Source: Schlesneria paludicola DSM 18645 (GTDB lineage Bacteria; Planctomycetota; Planctomycetia; Planctomycetales; Planctomycetaceae). Taken from it: 64,000 nt of DNA. The number at the start of each line of letters is the position of its first letter. Position 1 is the stretch's first letter. Location of the stretch: assembly GCF_000255655.1 (NCBI RefSeq), contig NZ_JH636437.1:353-64352 (forward strand), written 5' to 3'. The notes beneath the pieces are model-generated. The model was given only the letters and a program-made list of their open reading frames with translations. It ran no database searches and was not told the origin of the DNA. A program made the translations under genes and the position numbers. Shown here piece after piece: positions 43,564 to 52,414 of this stretch.

Positions 43564-44853
43564 CTACGCCAAATCGTTGAGCAATTTGATCAGCGGCATG
43601 AACAAGGCGATGACGATGAAACCGACGATCAAACCGAGGATGACCACCATCAGCGGTTCGAGCAGGTTCACCAGGCCTTCCACAAGCACACCGACCTCTT
43701 CGTCGAACACGTCCGCCACCTTGTAGAGCATCGTGTCGAGCGCACCCGTCTCTTCACCGACGTCCACCATGTTCACCACGATCTCGTCCACCGTGCGTGT
43801 TTCACGAAGCGGGATCGCCATCGATTCCCCTTCGCGAATGGCAGCGATGATGTGTTCATACGCTTTGAAAAAGACTGCGTTCCCCGCCGTATCACGCGTA
43901 ATCGATAACGCCTCGAGGATCGGGACACCAGATGCAACCAGCGTGCCCAATGTTCGACACGTTCTCGCGATGATCGATTTCCGGATGATCAATCCGAGCA
44001 GCGGTATTTTCAGTGAGAGCCAGTCGACCACGAACGCACCCATCTTGTTCTTTTTGATGATTTTGATCATCAACCAGAGCGCGAGCGGGATCACGGGGCC
44101 GAGGTACCAGTAATTCACCACCGCATCGCTACAGCCAATGAGCACCTTGGTGATTTCGGGCAGTTCCGTATTAAAGTCGTCGAAGATCTTCTTAAACTTC
44201 GGAATGATGTAATACATGATGAAGCCGACGATCAACGTCGCGACCGTGATCACAGCGCCAGGATAAATCATGGCGCCTTTCACTTTTCGCTTCAGGCTTT
44301 CCGACCGTTCTTTGAACTCGGCCAAACGCTGCAAGATGACTTCCAGCGCACCACCGGCCTCACCGGCTTTCACCATGTTGACGTACAGGTTGTCGAACGC
44401 CTTGGGCTGTTTGGCCATCGCTTCCGACAGAGTGCTGCCGGACTCGATATCATCGATCACACCGAGCAGCGAGCTTTTCAGCGGCCCGGGTTTGGATTGC
44501 GCTTCGAGGATTCGCAAGCTTCTCAGAATCGGCAGACCGGCATCCTGCAGCGTGGACAACTGGCGAGTGAAGGTACAAAGCTTCTTGCCACTAACGCCGC
44601 CGATCGAGAAACCGCCGCCCTTCTTACGTTTGGCAGCGGGCTTCTTCTTGGCTTCTGCTTGAGTCTTGCCATCCCCTTTGGTCTTGGCGTTGTCAGTCTT
44701 GGTCTTCTTGCCACGCCCCTTTTCGGTGATCTTCGTGACGAAGAATCCCTTTTCACGAATCCTCGACTGCGCCTCTTGTTCCGAGGCGGCATCGATCGTG
44801 TCTTTGACTTCAAGACCCGTGTTATCCATCGCTTCGTACTGGAATGTCGGCAT
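43564..44853 (-). CDS. GspF/PilC inner-membrane platform protein
   Basis: This is a 429-residue protein from ATG 44853 with GGAGACGGG upstream. Two T2SSF domains are visible: FTRQLSTLQDAGLPILRSLR with EAGGALEVILQRLAEFKERS, and CRTLGTLVASGVPILEALSI with VGEETGALDTMLYKVADVFD. Membrane helices include YPGAVITVATLIVGFIMYYI and MVVILGLIVGFIVIALFMPL. Between the N-terminus and the first F domain there is an unusual Lys-rich linker of about 35 residues (GRGKKTKTDNAKTKGDGKTQ). It anchors the extension ATPases to the membrane. It lies in line with two PilB-type ATPases and PilT. Confidence 0.93.
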   Translation of the reverse strand: MPTFQYEAMDNTGLEVKDTIDAASEQEAQSRIREKGFFVTKITEKGRGKKTKTDNAKTKGDGKTQAEAKKKPAAKRKKGGGFSIGGVSGKKLCTFTRQLSTLQDAGLPILRSLRILEAQSKPGPLKSSLLGVIDDIESGSTLSEAMAKQPKAFDNLYVNMVKAGEAGGALEVILQRLAEFKERSESLKRKVKGAMIYPGAVITVATLIVGFIMYYIIPKFKKIFDDFNTELPEITKVLIGCSDAVVNYWYLGPVIPLALWLMIKIIKKNKMGAFVVDWLSLKIPLLGLIIRKSIIARTCRTLGTLVASGVPILEALSITRDTAGNAVFFKAYEHIIAAIREGESMAIPLRETRTVDEIVVNMVDVGEETGALDTMLYKVADVFDEEVGVLVEGLVNLLEPLMVVILGLIVGFIVIALFMPLIKLLNDLA

Positions 44854-45079
44854 CGCCCGTCTCCGATCAAATTCGCTTGCGCCCGTTCGCTGGATCACTC
44901 AACAAATCAACTGGGTCTTGTCTGCCAGGCTGACTTGAAACGTTTCCATTTTTATTTTGTTAGTGACTTCGCTCGCGCCGAACTCTGATTTGTTTCGGCA
45001 ATGCAGCAGTGCAGAGCACCAACATTGATCAACTGTTGAATCCCGCGTCGCTTCACAGACGCATTGCACCTTGACCTGA

Positions 45080-46783
45080 TTAACCTGCATCTTCCATGAC
45101 GGTTTCGCGCACAACTTCATCAATTGTGGTGACACCATCAAAAATCAGCTTGAGTCCGGCCTCACGCAGAGTCGTCATCCCCTGTCCGCGGGCAAAGTCA
45201 CGAATGTCGTCCACGCTCGCGTTTGACGAGACCAAGTCACGAATATCGTCGGTCACGTCGAGCAGTTCATAGATTCCACCACGGCCCTTGTAGCCTGCGT
45301 TGTTGCAACGCTGACAACCACGTCCGTAGTAGAACTTGTATTGTCGGGCCTGAGCGATGGGCAGTTGCAATTCCATCAACAGCTCGTCGCTCGGTTCAAA
45401 TTGCGTACGACATTCCGAGCAAATCCGCCGGATTAATCGCTGAGCCAGCACCGCTTCGACTGTCGCCGTGATCAAGAACGGTTCGATACCCATATCGCGC
45501 AATCGTGTGATGGCACTGGGAGCGTCGTTCGTGTGCAGCGTGCTGAACACCAGGTGCCCCGTGAGCGCACTTTGAATGGCGACTTCCGCCGTTTCGAAGT
45601 CGCGAATCTCACCGACCAGAATCGTATCGGGATCGTGACGCAGGATCGCGCGCAGCACAGTCGCGAAGGTCACCTGAATATCGGGATTCACCGGAACCTG
45701 CAGCAGACCATCGATGTCATACTCGATGGGGTCTTCGGTCGTGATGATTTTCGTTTCGATGTCGTTGAGCTCATTGAGCGCCGAATACAGCGTCGTGGTC
45801 TTGCCGCTTCCCGTGGGGCCGGTCACAAGCACGATGCCGTTGGGACGCGTGATGACCGAACGGAACCGCGTGAGCGTCGTCGCGTCCATACCGATCTTGT
45901 TCAAATCCAACTGCACAACCGTTCGGTCGAGCACTCGCATAACCACGGACTCACCGAACAGCGTGGGCAGCACGCTCACGCGCAAGTCGACAGAGTGACC
46001 ACCGACATTCAATTCGATACGACCGTCCTGGGGGAGACGACGTTCGGCGATATCCAGTTCCGACATGATCTTAATTCGAGACACGATCGAGTTCGCCAGA
46101 TGCCGGGGTGGCGGTACGAGCTCGTAGAGCATGCCGTCGGCCTTGATCCGCACCCGGAACTCATCTTCAAACGGCTCAAAGTGGATATCGCTGGCCTGAT
46201 CCTTGATCGCCAGCAGCAGGATCATATTCAGCAGCTTGCGGATGGGCGCTTCGTCGCCGTCAGGAGACAAGTCGTGGACGCGATCACTGCGACCGCCACC
46301 CGATGGAGCATCTTCCTCGAGCTTGCTGATGATGTCTTCGATGCTCTCTTCGCGGCCAGCGTACTGACGTGCGATCGCGGCATCCACATCGCGCGCATTC
46401 GAAACCGCTCCACGAACCTCAACGCCGAGCATGCTTCGCAGGTCGTCGAGCGCCCCGAGGTTCTGCGGGTCGGCCATCGCAACGGTCAGAACGCCATCTT
46501 TGAGCGAGATCGGGACGATCTTGTAGACATCCGCCATCGTCTGCGGGACGAGTTCCAACGCCTTCGCAGGAATCGTGGTCTCGTTTAAATTGACGACCGG
46601 CATTCCCCACTGCTCGGCGAGTGCTTCGGTGACCTGTGCGTCGTTGACGAATCCCATTCGGATCGCCACCTGGCCAAGGATCTCACCTTCGCTCTGCTTC
46701 TGCGCCTCGAGAATATCCCACAGCTGATCTTCTGTCAGATATCCCAAGTCAACGAGAATTTGACCGAGCCGTCGCTGAGCCAT
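45080..46783 (-). CDS. GspE/PilB assembly ATPase with MshEN-type N-terminus
   Basis: This is a 567-residue protein. The N-terminal 60 residues show the c-di-GMP-binding MshEN pattern: RLGQILVDLGYLTEDQLWDI and later LGQVAIRMGFVNDAQVTEAL. Then come the N2 domain, Walker A GPTGSGKTTTLYSA, the Asp box, Walker B ILVGEIRDFETAEVA and FSTLHTNDAPSAITRL. Two Cys pairs (CSEC and CQRC) bind zinc, as in GspE/PilB. It powers pilus or pseudopilus extension. The MshEN pattern allows direct control by the nearby GGDEF enzyme. Confidence 0.93.
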   Translation of the reverse strand: MAQRRLGQILVDLGYLTEDQLWDILEAQKQSEGEILGQVAIRMGFVNDAQVTEALAEQWGMPVVNLNETTIPAKALELVPQTMADVYKIVPISLKDGVLTVAMADPQNLGALDDLRSMLGVEVRGAVSNARDVDAAIARQYAGREESIEDIISKLEEDAPSGGGRSDRVHDLSPDGDEAPIRKLLNMILLLAIKDQASDIHFEPFEDEFRVRIKADGMLYELVPPPRHLANSIVSRIKIMSELDIAERRLPQDGRIELNVGGHSVDLRVSVLPTLFGESVVMRVLDRTVVQLDLNKIGMDATTLTRFRSVITRPNGIVLVTGPTGSGKTTTLYSALNELNDIETKIITTEDPIEYDIDGLLQVPVNPDIQVTFATVLRAILRHDPDTILVGEIRDFETAEVAIQSALTGHLVFSTLHTNDAPSAITRLRDMGIEPFLITATVEAVLAQRLIRRICSECRTQFEPSDELLMELQLPIAQARQYKFYYGRGCQRCNNAGYKGRGGIYELLDVTDDIRDLVSSNASVDDIRDFARGQGMTTLREAGLKLIFDGVTTIDEVVRETVMEDAG

Positions 46784-46903
46784 TTCAGATCACGTTCTTG
46801 CTAAAGCCTCGATAGAACCATGATGAATGAACCACAGTTCGCCCCGTCCGCTCACTGATCACTGCCGAAGACATTGAGCGAAATACCGCTCAGCAGCGAC
46901 TCA

Positions 46904-48025
46904 TCAGCTCTCTTCGCCTTCACCGTCTTCTTCTTCGTCCTCTTCGTCGAGCAACCCTTTTTTGGCCCTGGCAATTCGGGCCTTCAATTCACCAGGCTGG
47001 TTCGAACGAATCACAACCGTGTCTTCTTCGCAAATGTTGTTCTTCCACAAGCTGAACAACGCATCGTCGAGCAACTGCATCCCGAACTTTCGTCCGGTTT
47101 GAATCGACGAATTAATACGATAAGTCTTCGCTTCACGAATCAAGTTCGCGATCGCGGGGGTGACCACGAGCAGTTCATAAGCAGCGACCACTCCCTTGGG
47201 CTTGCGCGAAAGCAACGCCTGGGAGAGAATACCGATGATCGCCACCGACAACTGCGTACGGATTTGTTCTTGCTGACTAGTGGGAAAGACGTCGATGATT
47301 CGGTCGACGGTTCCCTGAGCACCGGTGGTATGCAGCGTTCCGAACACCACGTGGCCCGTTTCAGCGGCGGTGATGGCGGACGAGATCGTCGCCAAGTCTC
47401 GCATTTCACCGACGAGGATCACGTCGGGGTCCATTCGCAGAGCACGACGCAGCGCTTCGGGGAAGTCCGGCACGTCGACACCAATCTCGCGCTGATTGAT
47501 GGTCGATTTCTTATGCTGATGGTAATACTCGATGGGGTCTTCGAGCGTAATAATGTGGTGGTCGGTCGTATCATTCAGGTAGTTGATCATACTGGCCAGA
47601 CTGGTCGTCTTGCCGCTACCCGTTGGCCCCGTCACCAGAAACAATCCACGAGGCCGCATAATCAGATCGCGAATGACGAGTGGAAGCCCGAGCTGTTCAA
47701 ACGAGAGAAACTCGTTCGGAATTCGTCGCAACACCATCCCGATATGGCCACGCTGTTTGAACACCGCGACACGAAATCGAGCTTTGTCGCCGAACGCAAA
47801 TCCGAAGTCGGTTCCTCCGACCTCTTGCAGCTCCTGTTGATTACGTTCCGGCGTAATACTCTTCATCAGACCGACGGTGTCTTCGGCGGTCAGGGTTTTC
47901 GTTTCGAGGCGAACCATGTGGCCGCCCATTCGCAACACGGGCGGCTGCCCCGTGGTGATATGCAAATCGCTGGCTCGCTCCCGGACGACCGTTTCGAGCA
48001 TCTTGTCGATCTGAAGCGTAGCCAT
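46904..48025 (-). CDS. pilT: PilT twitching-motility retraction ATPase
   Basis: This is a 373-residue protein of typical PilT length. The short N-terminal part (SDLHITTGQPPVLRMGGHMV) is followed by Walker A GPTGSGKTTSLASMINYLND, Walker B VILVGEMRDLATISSAIT, VVFGTLHTTGAQGTVDRIID and the AIRNLIRE-type motif (PAIANLIREAKTYRINSSIQ). A Glu-rich tail is unusual. It would depolymerise pilin fibres, so the cluster is a retractable pilus-like system rather than plain type II secretion. It sits between two extension ATPases. Confidence 0.92.
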   Translation of the reverse strand: MATLQIDKMLETVVRERASDLHITTGQPPVLRMGGHMVRLETKTLTAEDTVGLMKSITPERNQQELQEVGGTDFGFAFGDKARFRVAVFKQRGHIGMVLRRIPNEFLSFEQLGLPLVIRDLIMRPRGLFLVTGPTGSGKTTSLASMINYLNDTTDHHIITLEDPIEYYHQHKKSTINQREIGVDVPDFPEALRRALRMDPDVILVGEMRDLATISSAITAAETGHVVFGTLHTTGAQGTVDRIIDVFPTSQQEQIRTQLSVAIIGILSQALLSRKPKGVVAAYELLVVTPAIANLIREAKTYRINSSIQTGRKFGMQLLDDALFSLWKNNICEEDTVVIRSNQPGELKARIARAKKGLLDEEDEEEDGEGEES

Positions 48026-48455
48026 TCAACTTCTTTCACCCGAAGGCGTTCACTCCTGGCAGGCCACCAAATACAGAGGGCGAACTGCTCATGACGATCC
48101 GTCAAAACCGCAACACTCTCAGTCAATATCCACCAACGGGGAAGAAGTCCGCGATATCAATTCGACGACGCGCGGTCGAAGAATGAGTTGCGACATCCAT
48201 CACCGAAAACAAAACGACCGGGAACTCAGGAAAATCATTCCTGTATTCAGAAGCCACTTCACAACAAACTATGGATCGCCTTAGAGCGTTTGAAGCCGCT
48301 CCAATGGATTTGAAATCAGGTGACAGACGCGGATGTCGACTCACTTGGAAATGGTCGGCCGTTTTCTGAGAGGCGCAAACGGAAACTCAACAGAAAATCC
48401 TGCCTGTCGCGGACATTGTTACGACTTTGCATATGAATCTCAAATCAACGACGGT
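48026..48455. other. 430-bp gap between pilT and the second PilB gene
   Basis: No convincing gene is seen; short frames lack homology and ribosome-binding sites. This is expected to hold the promoter of pilT and the end of the second ATPase operon. No strong hairpin with a T-run was noticed. Confidence 0.4.
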
Positions 48456-50150
48456 TCAGTGGCCTCCCTTGTCCAATTTGTAGACCTCAACCAAAGTCGT
48501 TTTGCCAATCAGACATCGTGCGAGTGCATCCTCGACGAGGGTCTTCATTCCGAATAGCCGGGCCTGTCGGCGAATATTCTGGGCGGGCTCACTGCGGAAG
48601 GTCATTTCGCGCAGCGTTGTATTCATGCTCATCAATTCGAAAACCGCATTGCGGCCACGATAACCCGTATGCTGGCAGTGATTACAGCCTTTTCCTCGCA
48701 TGAACGTCGCTTCCGCAACCTGTTCCGGAGTGATTTCAAAGTGCTGAATTTCGCCAGCATCCGGCATGTAAGGCTCCTTACATTTCGGGCAAACGACGCG
48801 GATCAAACGCTGTGCCATAATCGCCATCACGCTGGATGCGACCAGAAATGGCTCAACGCCCATGTCGATCAGACGTGTAATAGAACTGGGCGCATCGTTC
48901 GTGTGTAGCGTACTGAAAACCAAGTGTCCAGTCAGTGAAGCCTGGATTGCCATCTCGGCAGTTTCCGTATCTCGGATTTCACCGACCAGGATCACATTCG
49001 GGGCTTGTCGCAACATGGCACGAATAATTCGCGAGAAATCTAATCCGATATCGTGCTTCACCTCCACCTGATTGATTCCGGGCAGGTAGTATTCGACCGG
49101 ATCTTCGGCCGTAATGATTTTTCGGTCCGGCCGATTGAGCTCACCGAGGGCACTATAGAGGGTGGTCGTCTTGCCGCTTCCCGTGGGGCCGGTGACCAGA
49201 AAGATTCCGTTCGGCCGGCGAATGATGTTCTGAAACCGGCGGTAGTTGTCTTCACCGAATCCCAGGTTCCGAATCCCGACCTTGATGTTTTCGCGATCGA
49301 GAATTCGCATGACGATTGCCTGACCATGATTCGTAGGCAGAATGCTGACGCGCAGGTCGAAATCTTTTCCATTTGCACGCGTCTTAATACGGCCGTCCTG
49401 AGGACGTCGCTTTTCAGCGATGTCCATGCGTGCCATGATCTTAAAACGCGACGTCAACGCAGCCAGCAGTCGCCGAGGAGGATTATCTCGCTCAACCAGC
49501 ACACCGTCGATTCGATAGCGGACGCGGATTCGGTCTTCGAACGGCTCGATATGAATATCGCTCGCTCGCATGTTGACCGCTTCTGAGATGATCAGGTTAC
49601 ACAGCCGAACGACAGGCGAGGCCTCTTCGTCTTTCTCAGCTTTGGACTGACTCGTTTCGGTTTCCGTAAAGTCAATCGCAGTTTCGGTAAACTCCATCAA
49701 CATCGAATCGACTGATTCGGTTTCTGAACCTCCATAGTAGCGGTTGATCGCGTTCTGAATCGATTCTCTCGGAGCGCCGACAGGCTCAATATCGCGATTG
49801 ACCATGAAGCGCAGCTTATCGATGACATCCAAGTCATTGACGTTAGTCAAAGCGACTCGGAGCCGATCATCGCTCAGCCCAAGCGGGATGACGATATTTT
49901 CTCGCGCCACCGATTCTGGAATCAGAGCGATAACACTCGCGGGAATATCGGTTGTGTCGAGATTAACGAATTCGTGACCGTATTCCTCGGCCTGAAGCTG
50001 GCCCATCTCGCCGCTGCTGATGTATCCGAGTCGGACCAAAGCGTCGGAAGCAGAGATACCAAGGCTGGACGCCATACTTTCAGCTTCGCTGAGCTGATCC
50101 TGGCTGATCGTTCCGTTGTCGACCAGTCTTCTCAAGTAATCTTCAGACAC
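48456..50150 (-). CDS. Second GspE/PilB-type ATPase
   Basis: This is a 564-residue protein from GTG 50150, supported by GGAGAG upstream. The ATPase half is complete: GPTGSGKTTTLYSALGELNR, ILVGEIRDTETAEMAIQASL, FSTLHTNDAPSSITRLIDMG, and two Cys pairs (CPKC and CNHC). The N-terminal domain (MSEDYLRRLVDNGTISQDQL) lacks the RLG repeats seen in the first ATPase, so c-di-GMP binding is less likely. It may serve another fibre or be a paralogue with different control. Confidence 0.92.
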   Translation of the reverse strand: MSEDYLRRLVDNGTISQDQLSEAESMASSLGISASDALVRLGYISSGEMGQLQAEEYGHEFVNLDTTDIPASVIALIPESVARENIVIPLGLSDDRLRVALTNVNDLDVIDKLRFMVNRDIEPVGAPRESIQNAINRYYGGSETESVDSMLMEFTETAIDFTETETSQSKAEKDEEASPVVRLCNLIISEAVNMRASDIHIEPFEDRIRVRYRIDGVLVERDNPPRRLLAALTSRFKIMARMDIAEKRRPQDGRIKTRANGKDFDLRVSILPTNHGQAIVMRILDRENIKVGIRNLGFGEDNYRRFQNIIRRPNGIFLVTGPTGSGKTTTLYSALGELNRPDRKIITAEDPVEYYLPGINQVEVKHDIGLDFSRIIRAMLRQAPNVILVGEIRDTETAEMAIQASLTGHLVFSTLHTNDAPSSITRLIDMGVEPFLVASSVMAIMAQRLIRVVCPKCKEPYMPDAGEIQHFEITPEQVAEATFMRGKGCNHCQHTGYRGRNAVFELMSMNTTLREMTFRSEPAQNIRRQARLFGMKTLVEDALARCLIGKTTLVEVYKLDKGGH

Positions 50151-50669
50151 AGAAACACTCTCCTGTCAGGCGAGCCATTGGTGTGTTGCAAGCGGTCGGT
50201 CATTTCATCGGTGAATTCGAATCTGCGGAATCGCACAGCGAACGGCCCATCTCGCAACCAACTGGAATCTGCGGGCAGCGACGTAAAAGCTCGCCGGCGT
50301 GTGGCCATTGAGATTTCGGGTCTGCCCCCGATTTCAACATGCTGCAGCCCCCATGCCCAGTGAGACCGTCTATCTGCCCCGACAGGCTCATGAGCTTCGC
50401 CCGCAGGCTTGCGAGCCCGCTCACCGCGAGTTCATGAACGCGTCAACTCAGGTTTGAAGCCCCACTTGATTCCGAAGATCTGCGCCCAACAGACCGTTGG
50501 CATGTCCGGCGATGAGACGATGACCCGTCATTCTTACCGAGCCACCCGCGCTTCGTCAACAATCATTCTCTGCAAGTTCGCGAGCCTTTAGACTTTGCGT
50601 GAAACAATGGGCTTCAAAAAGCGAAGCCCTGCCACCACAGTTGTCGGAAGATTCGCGACTCGACCTCGA
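50151..50669. other. 519-bp gap with a diverged copy of a segment found at 1099-1151
   Basis: No gene is recognised. At about 50427-50480 the sequence TTCATGAACGCGTCAACTCA with the following bases matches TTCATCAACGTGTCAATTCA at about 1102-1121 and on to 1151, at roughly 70 percent over some 50 bases as judged by eye. This suggests a second, older repeat family. The gap separates the PilB gene from spoVR. Confidence 0.4.
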
Positions 50670-52193
50670 CTATTTGTTCTTCACGAGGTGATTTGTGCCA
50701 TCAAAAGAAATGATGGCAGGCTTGTCGTCGATCACGGTTTCCAAATGGACAGGTCGCGCCCACAATTTGTGGAGATTCCGGAGCGTATCTTGCGCGTAAT
50801 CCTGCTTGAGTTCGATCCCTTGGAAACTGTGCTGCAGGTACAGCTCGCCGCGGTTGCGATGGTTTGCGTCCACAACATAGATAAACGGACGACTATGGTT
50901 TGTCAGGCTATTGAGAAGCTGCTGTTTCACTTCCTGGAACTGGCGTGAGGCGATTTCATAGTTTTCGCTGCTGTCATTGAAGGCGAACGAAAACATCTTG
51001 TGTTTCTTGCAAAACTCGGGCGTCAAGAAGGTGTCGATGAACGTAATGTCATTATGGATCCGCCGCACTTCGAAGATCTTCTTACGGCCGAGCCCAAGCT
51101 GCTTGTCCCAGGCCTGTTTGACCTGCCAGTTGTCGCATTCGTCGTACTCGGCACCGAACTGCCCCCGATTCCAGCGTTCTTCGATATCACGGTAGAGTTC
51201 GATTCCAATCTTGTAAGGATTGATCCGCTGGGGACTCATCGCGACCGTTCCGCTGTGATGATCGGCATAGTCGATGACTTCGGCATCGGTGAGACCGTGC
51301 TTGGTCATTAGGGTTGTGTGCCAGTAGCTAGCCCAGCCTTCGTTCATGATTTTCGTCTGGCCTTGAGGCGCAAAGTAGTACGCCTCGTCCCGGACAATCG
51401 CCAGGATGTCATGCTGCCAATCTCGCAGAGGAGCATGTTCGAGCAGAAACAGCAGGACATCACGTTGTGGCTCATCAGGAAACGACCGCTTCTTTTCGCG
51501 GTCTTCTTCCTGTTGATGCTTTTCTCGCGCAGCTTTTTCCAGGACTTCGGGCGGATTGATGAACGAGTCCATATACCCTTTGGAGGGCAATCGACCGGTC
51601 TGCATGTATTCAAAATCATCTTCACGCAAGAGTGCGGCATGTGGCAGCGGATTGACGTCGGGCGCACGCTTGATGTGCATCGAATGCATGTCGATCAAGT
51701 CTTCAAGCGACAGGCAGGCATCAATGAACTCTTCGACTTTTTCGTAGCCATAGCGATCGACATACTGGCTGACACGGGTCGCGTGGTTCGCCATTTGATC
51801 AAGCATCTTGCGATTCGTTTGTCCGAACCAGGCATTGTTTTTGAAGAAGTCGCAGTGCCCGTAGACGTGTGCGATCACCAGCTTCTGGTCGACCATCTCA
51901 TTTGTGTTCAGCAGATAGGCGTAGCACGGATCATTGTTGATAACCATTTCGTAGATTCGCTGCAGACCGTACATGTGGGTCTTTAGCAACTGATCGTACT
52001 CAGCTCCAAATCTCCAATGCGGATATCGGACGGGAAATCCCCCGTACGCCGCGAACATGCAGAGCTCTTCAAGATCAAGCACTTCGAAAATGGTCTCAAA
52101 AAAATCAAGACCATAACTCTTTGCGAGCGCCTCCATCTGAAGTTGGATGTCGCGGAGCTGTGGCGGCAGTGTGCGAGCCGTGGAAATAGTCAT
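50670..52193 (-). CDS. spoVR: SpoVR family protein
   Basis: This is a 507-residue protein from ATG 52193; a longer start at 52223 is possible. Conserved SpoVR blocks are visible: LEELCMFAAYGGFPVRYPHW near residue 50, ELAYLLNTNEMVDQK-type text, VYGHCDFFKNNAWF and, later, APQGQTKIMNEGWASYWHTT and RDIEERWNRGQFG. SpoVR is needed for spore cortex in Bacillus and works with PrkA and YeaH-like proteins in stress response in other bacteria. Those partners are not seen here, so in this window it is alone. Confidence 0.92.
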   Translation of the reverse strand: MTISTARTLPPQLRDIQLQMEALAKSYGLDFFETIFEVLDLEELCMFAAYGGFPVRYPHWRFGAEYDQLLKTHMYGLQRIYEMVINNDPCYAYLLNTNEMVDQKLVIAHVYGHCDFFKNNAWFGQTNRKMLDQMANHATRVSQYVDRYGYEKVEEFIDACLSLEDLIDMHSMHIKRAPDVNPLPHAALLREDDFEYMQTGRLPSKGYMDSFINPPEVLEKAAREKHQQEEDREKKRSFPDEPQRDVLLFLLEHAPLRDWQHDILAIVRDEAYYFAPQGQTKIMNEGWASYWHTTLMTKHGLTDAEVIDYADHHSGTVAMSPQRINPYKIGIELYRDIEERWNRGQFGAEYDECDNWQVKQAWDKQLGLGRKKIFEVRRIHNDITFIDTFLTPEFCKKHKMFSFAFNDSSENYEIASRQFQEVKQQLLNSLTNHSRPFIYVVDANHRNRGELYLQHSFQGIELKQDYAQDTLRNLHKLWARPVHLETVIDDKPAIISFDGTNHLVKNK

Positions 52194-52414
52194 GAGTATC
52201 CCAACGATGATAGTCGTGGACAAAACCCGTGCGATCGCGGCGGCAGGGGAACTTTAGCAGCCCTATTCAATTCTGCCGAGTCGAATCCTGATGGCAGACG
52301 CGGTTCACACGAATTCGACGGGTGAATGAACAGGGTCGCTGATCCATTCTACGACGCACGACAACCCGGTGGAGTGACCAAATACCAGACCGGCCGACAG
52401 CGATAGTGAACAGC

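Noticed and set aside
45533-46588. 351-residue open frame antisense to the GspE/PilB gene
   Set aside because: It mirrors the ATPase gene on the other strand; composition is rich in Arg, His and Asp as expected for an antisense shadow, and no family or ribosome-binding site is seen.
46874-48094. 406-residue open frame antisense to pilT
   Set aside because: Covers a clear PilT gene in reverse; no motif or start signal.
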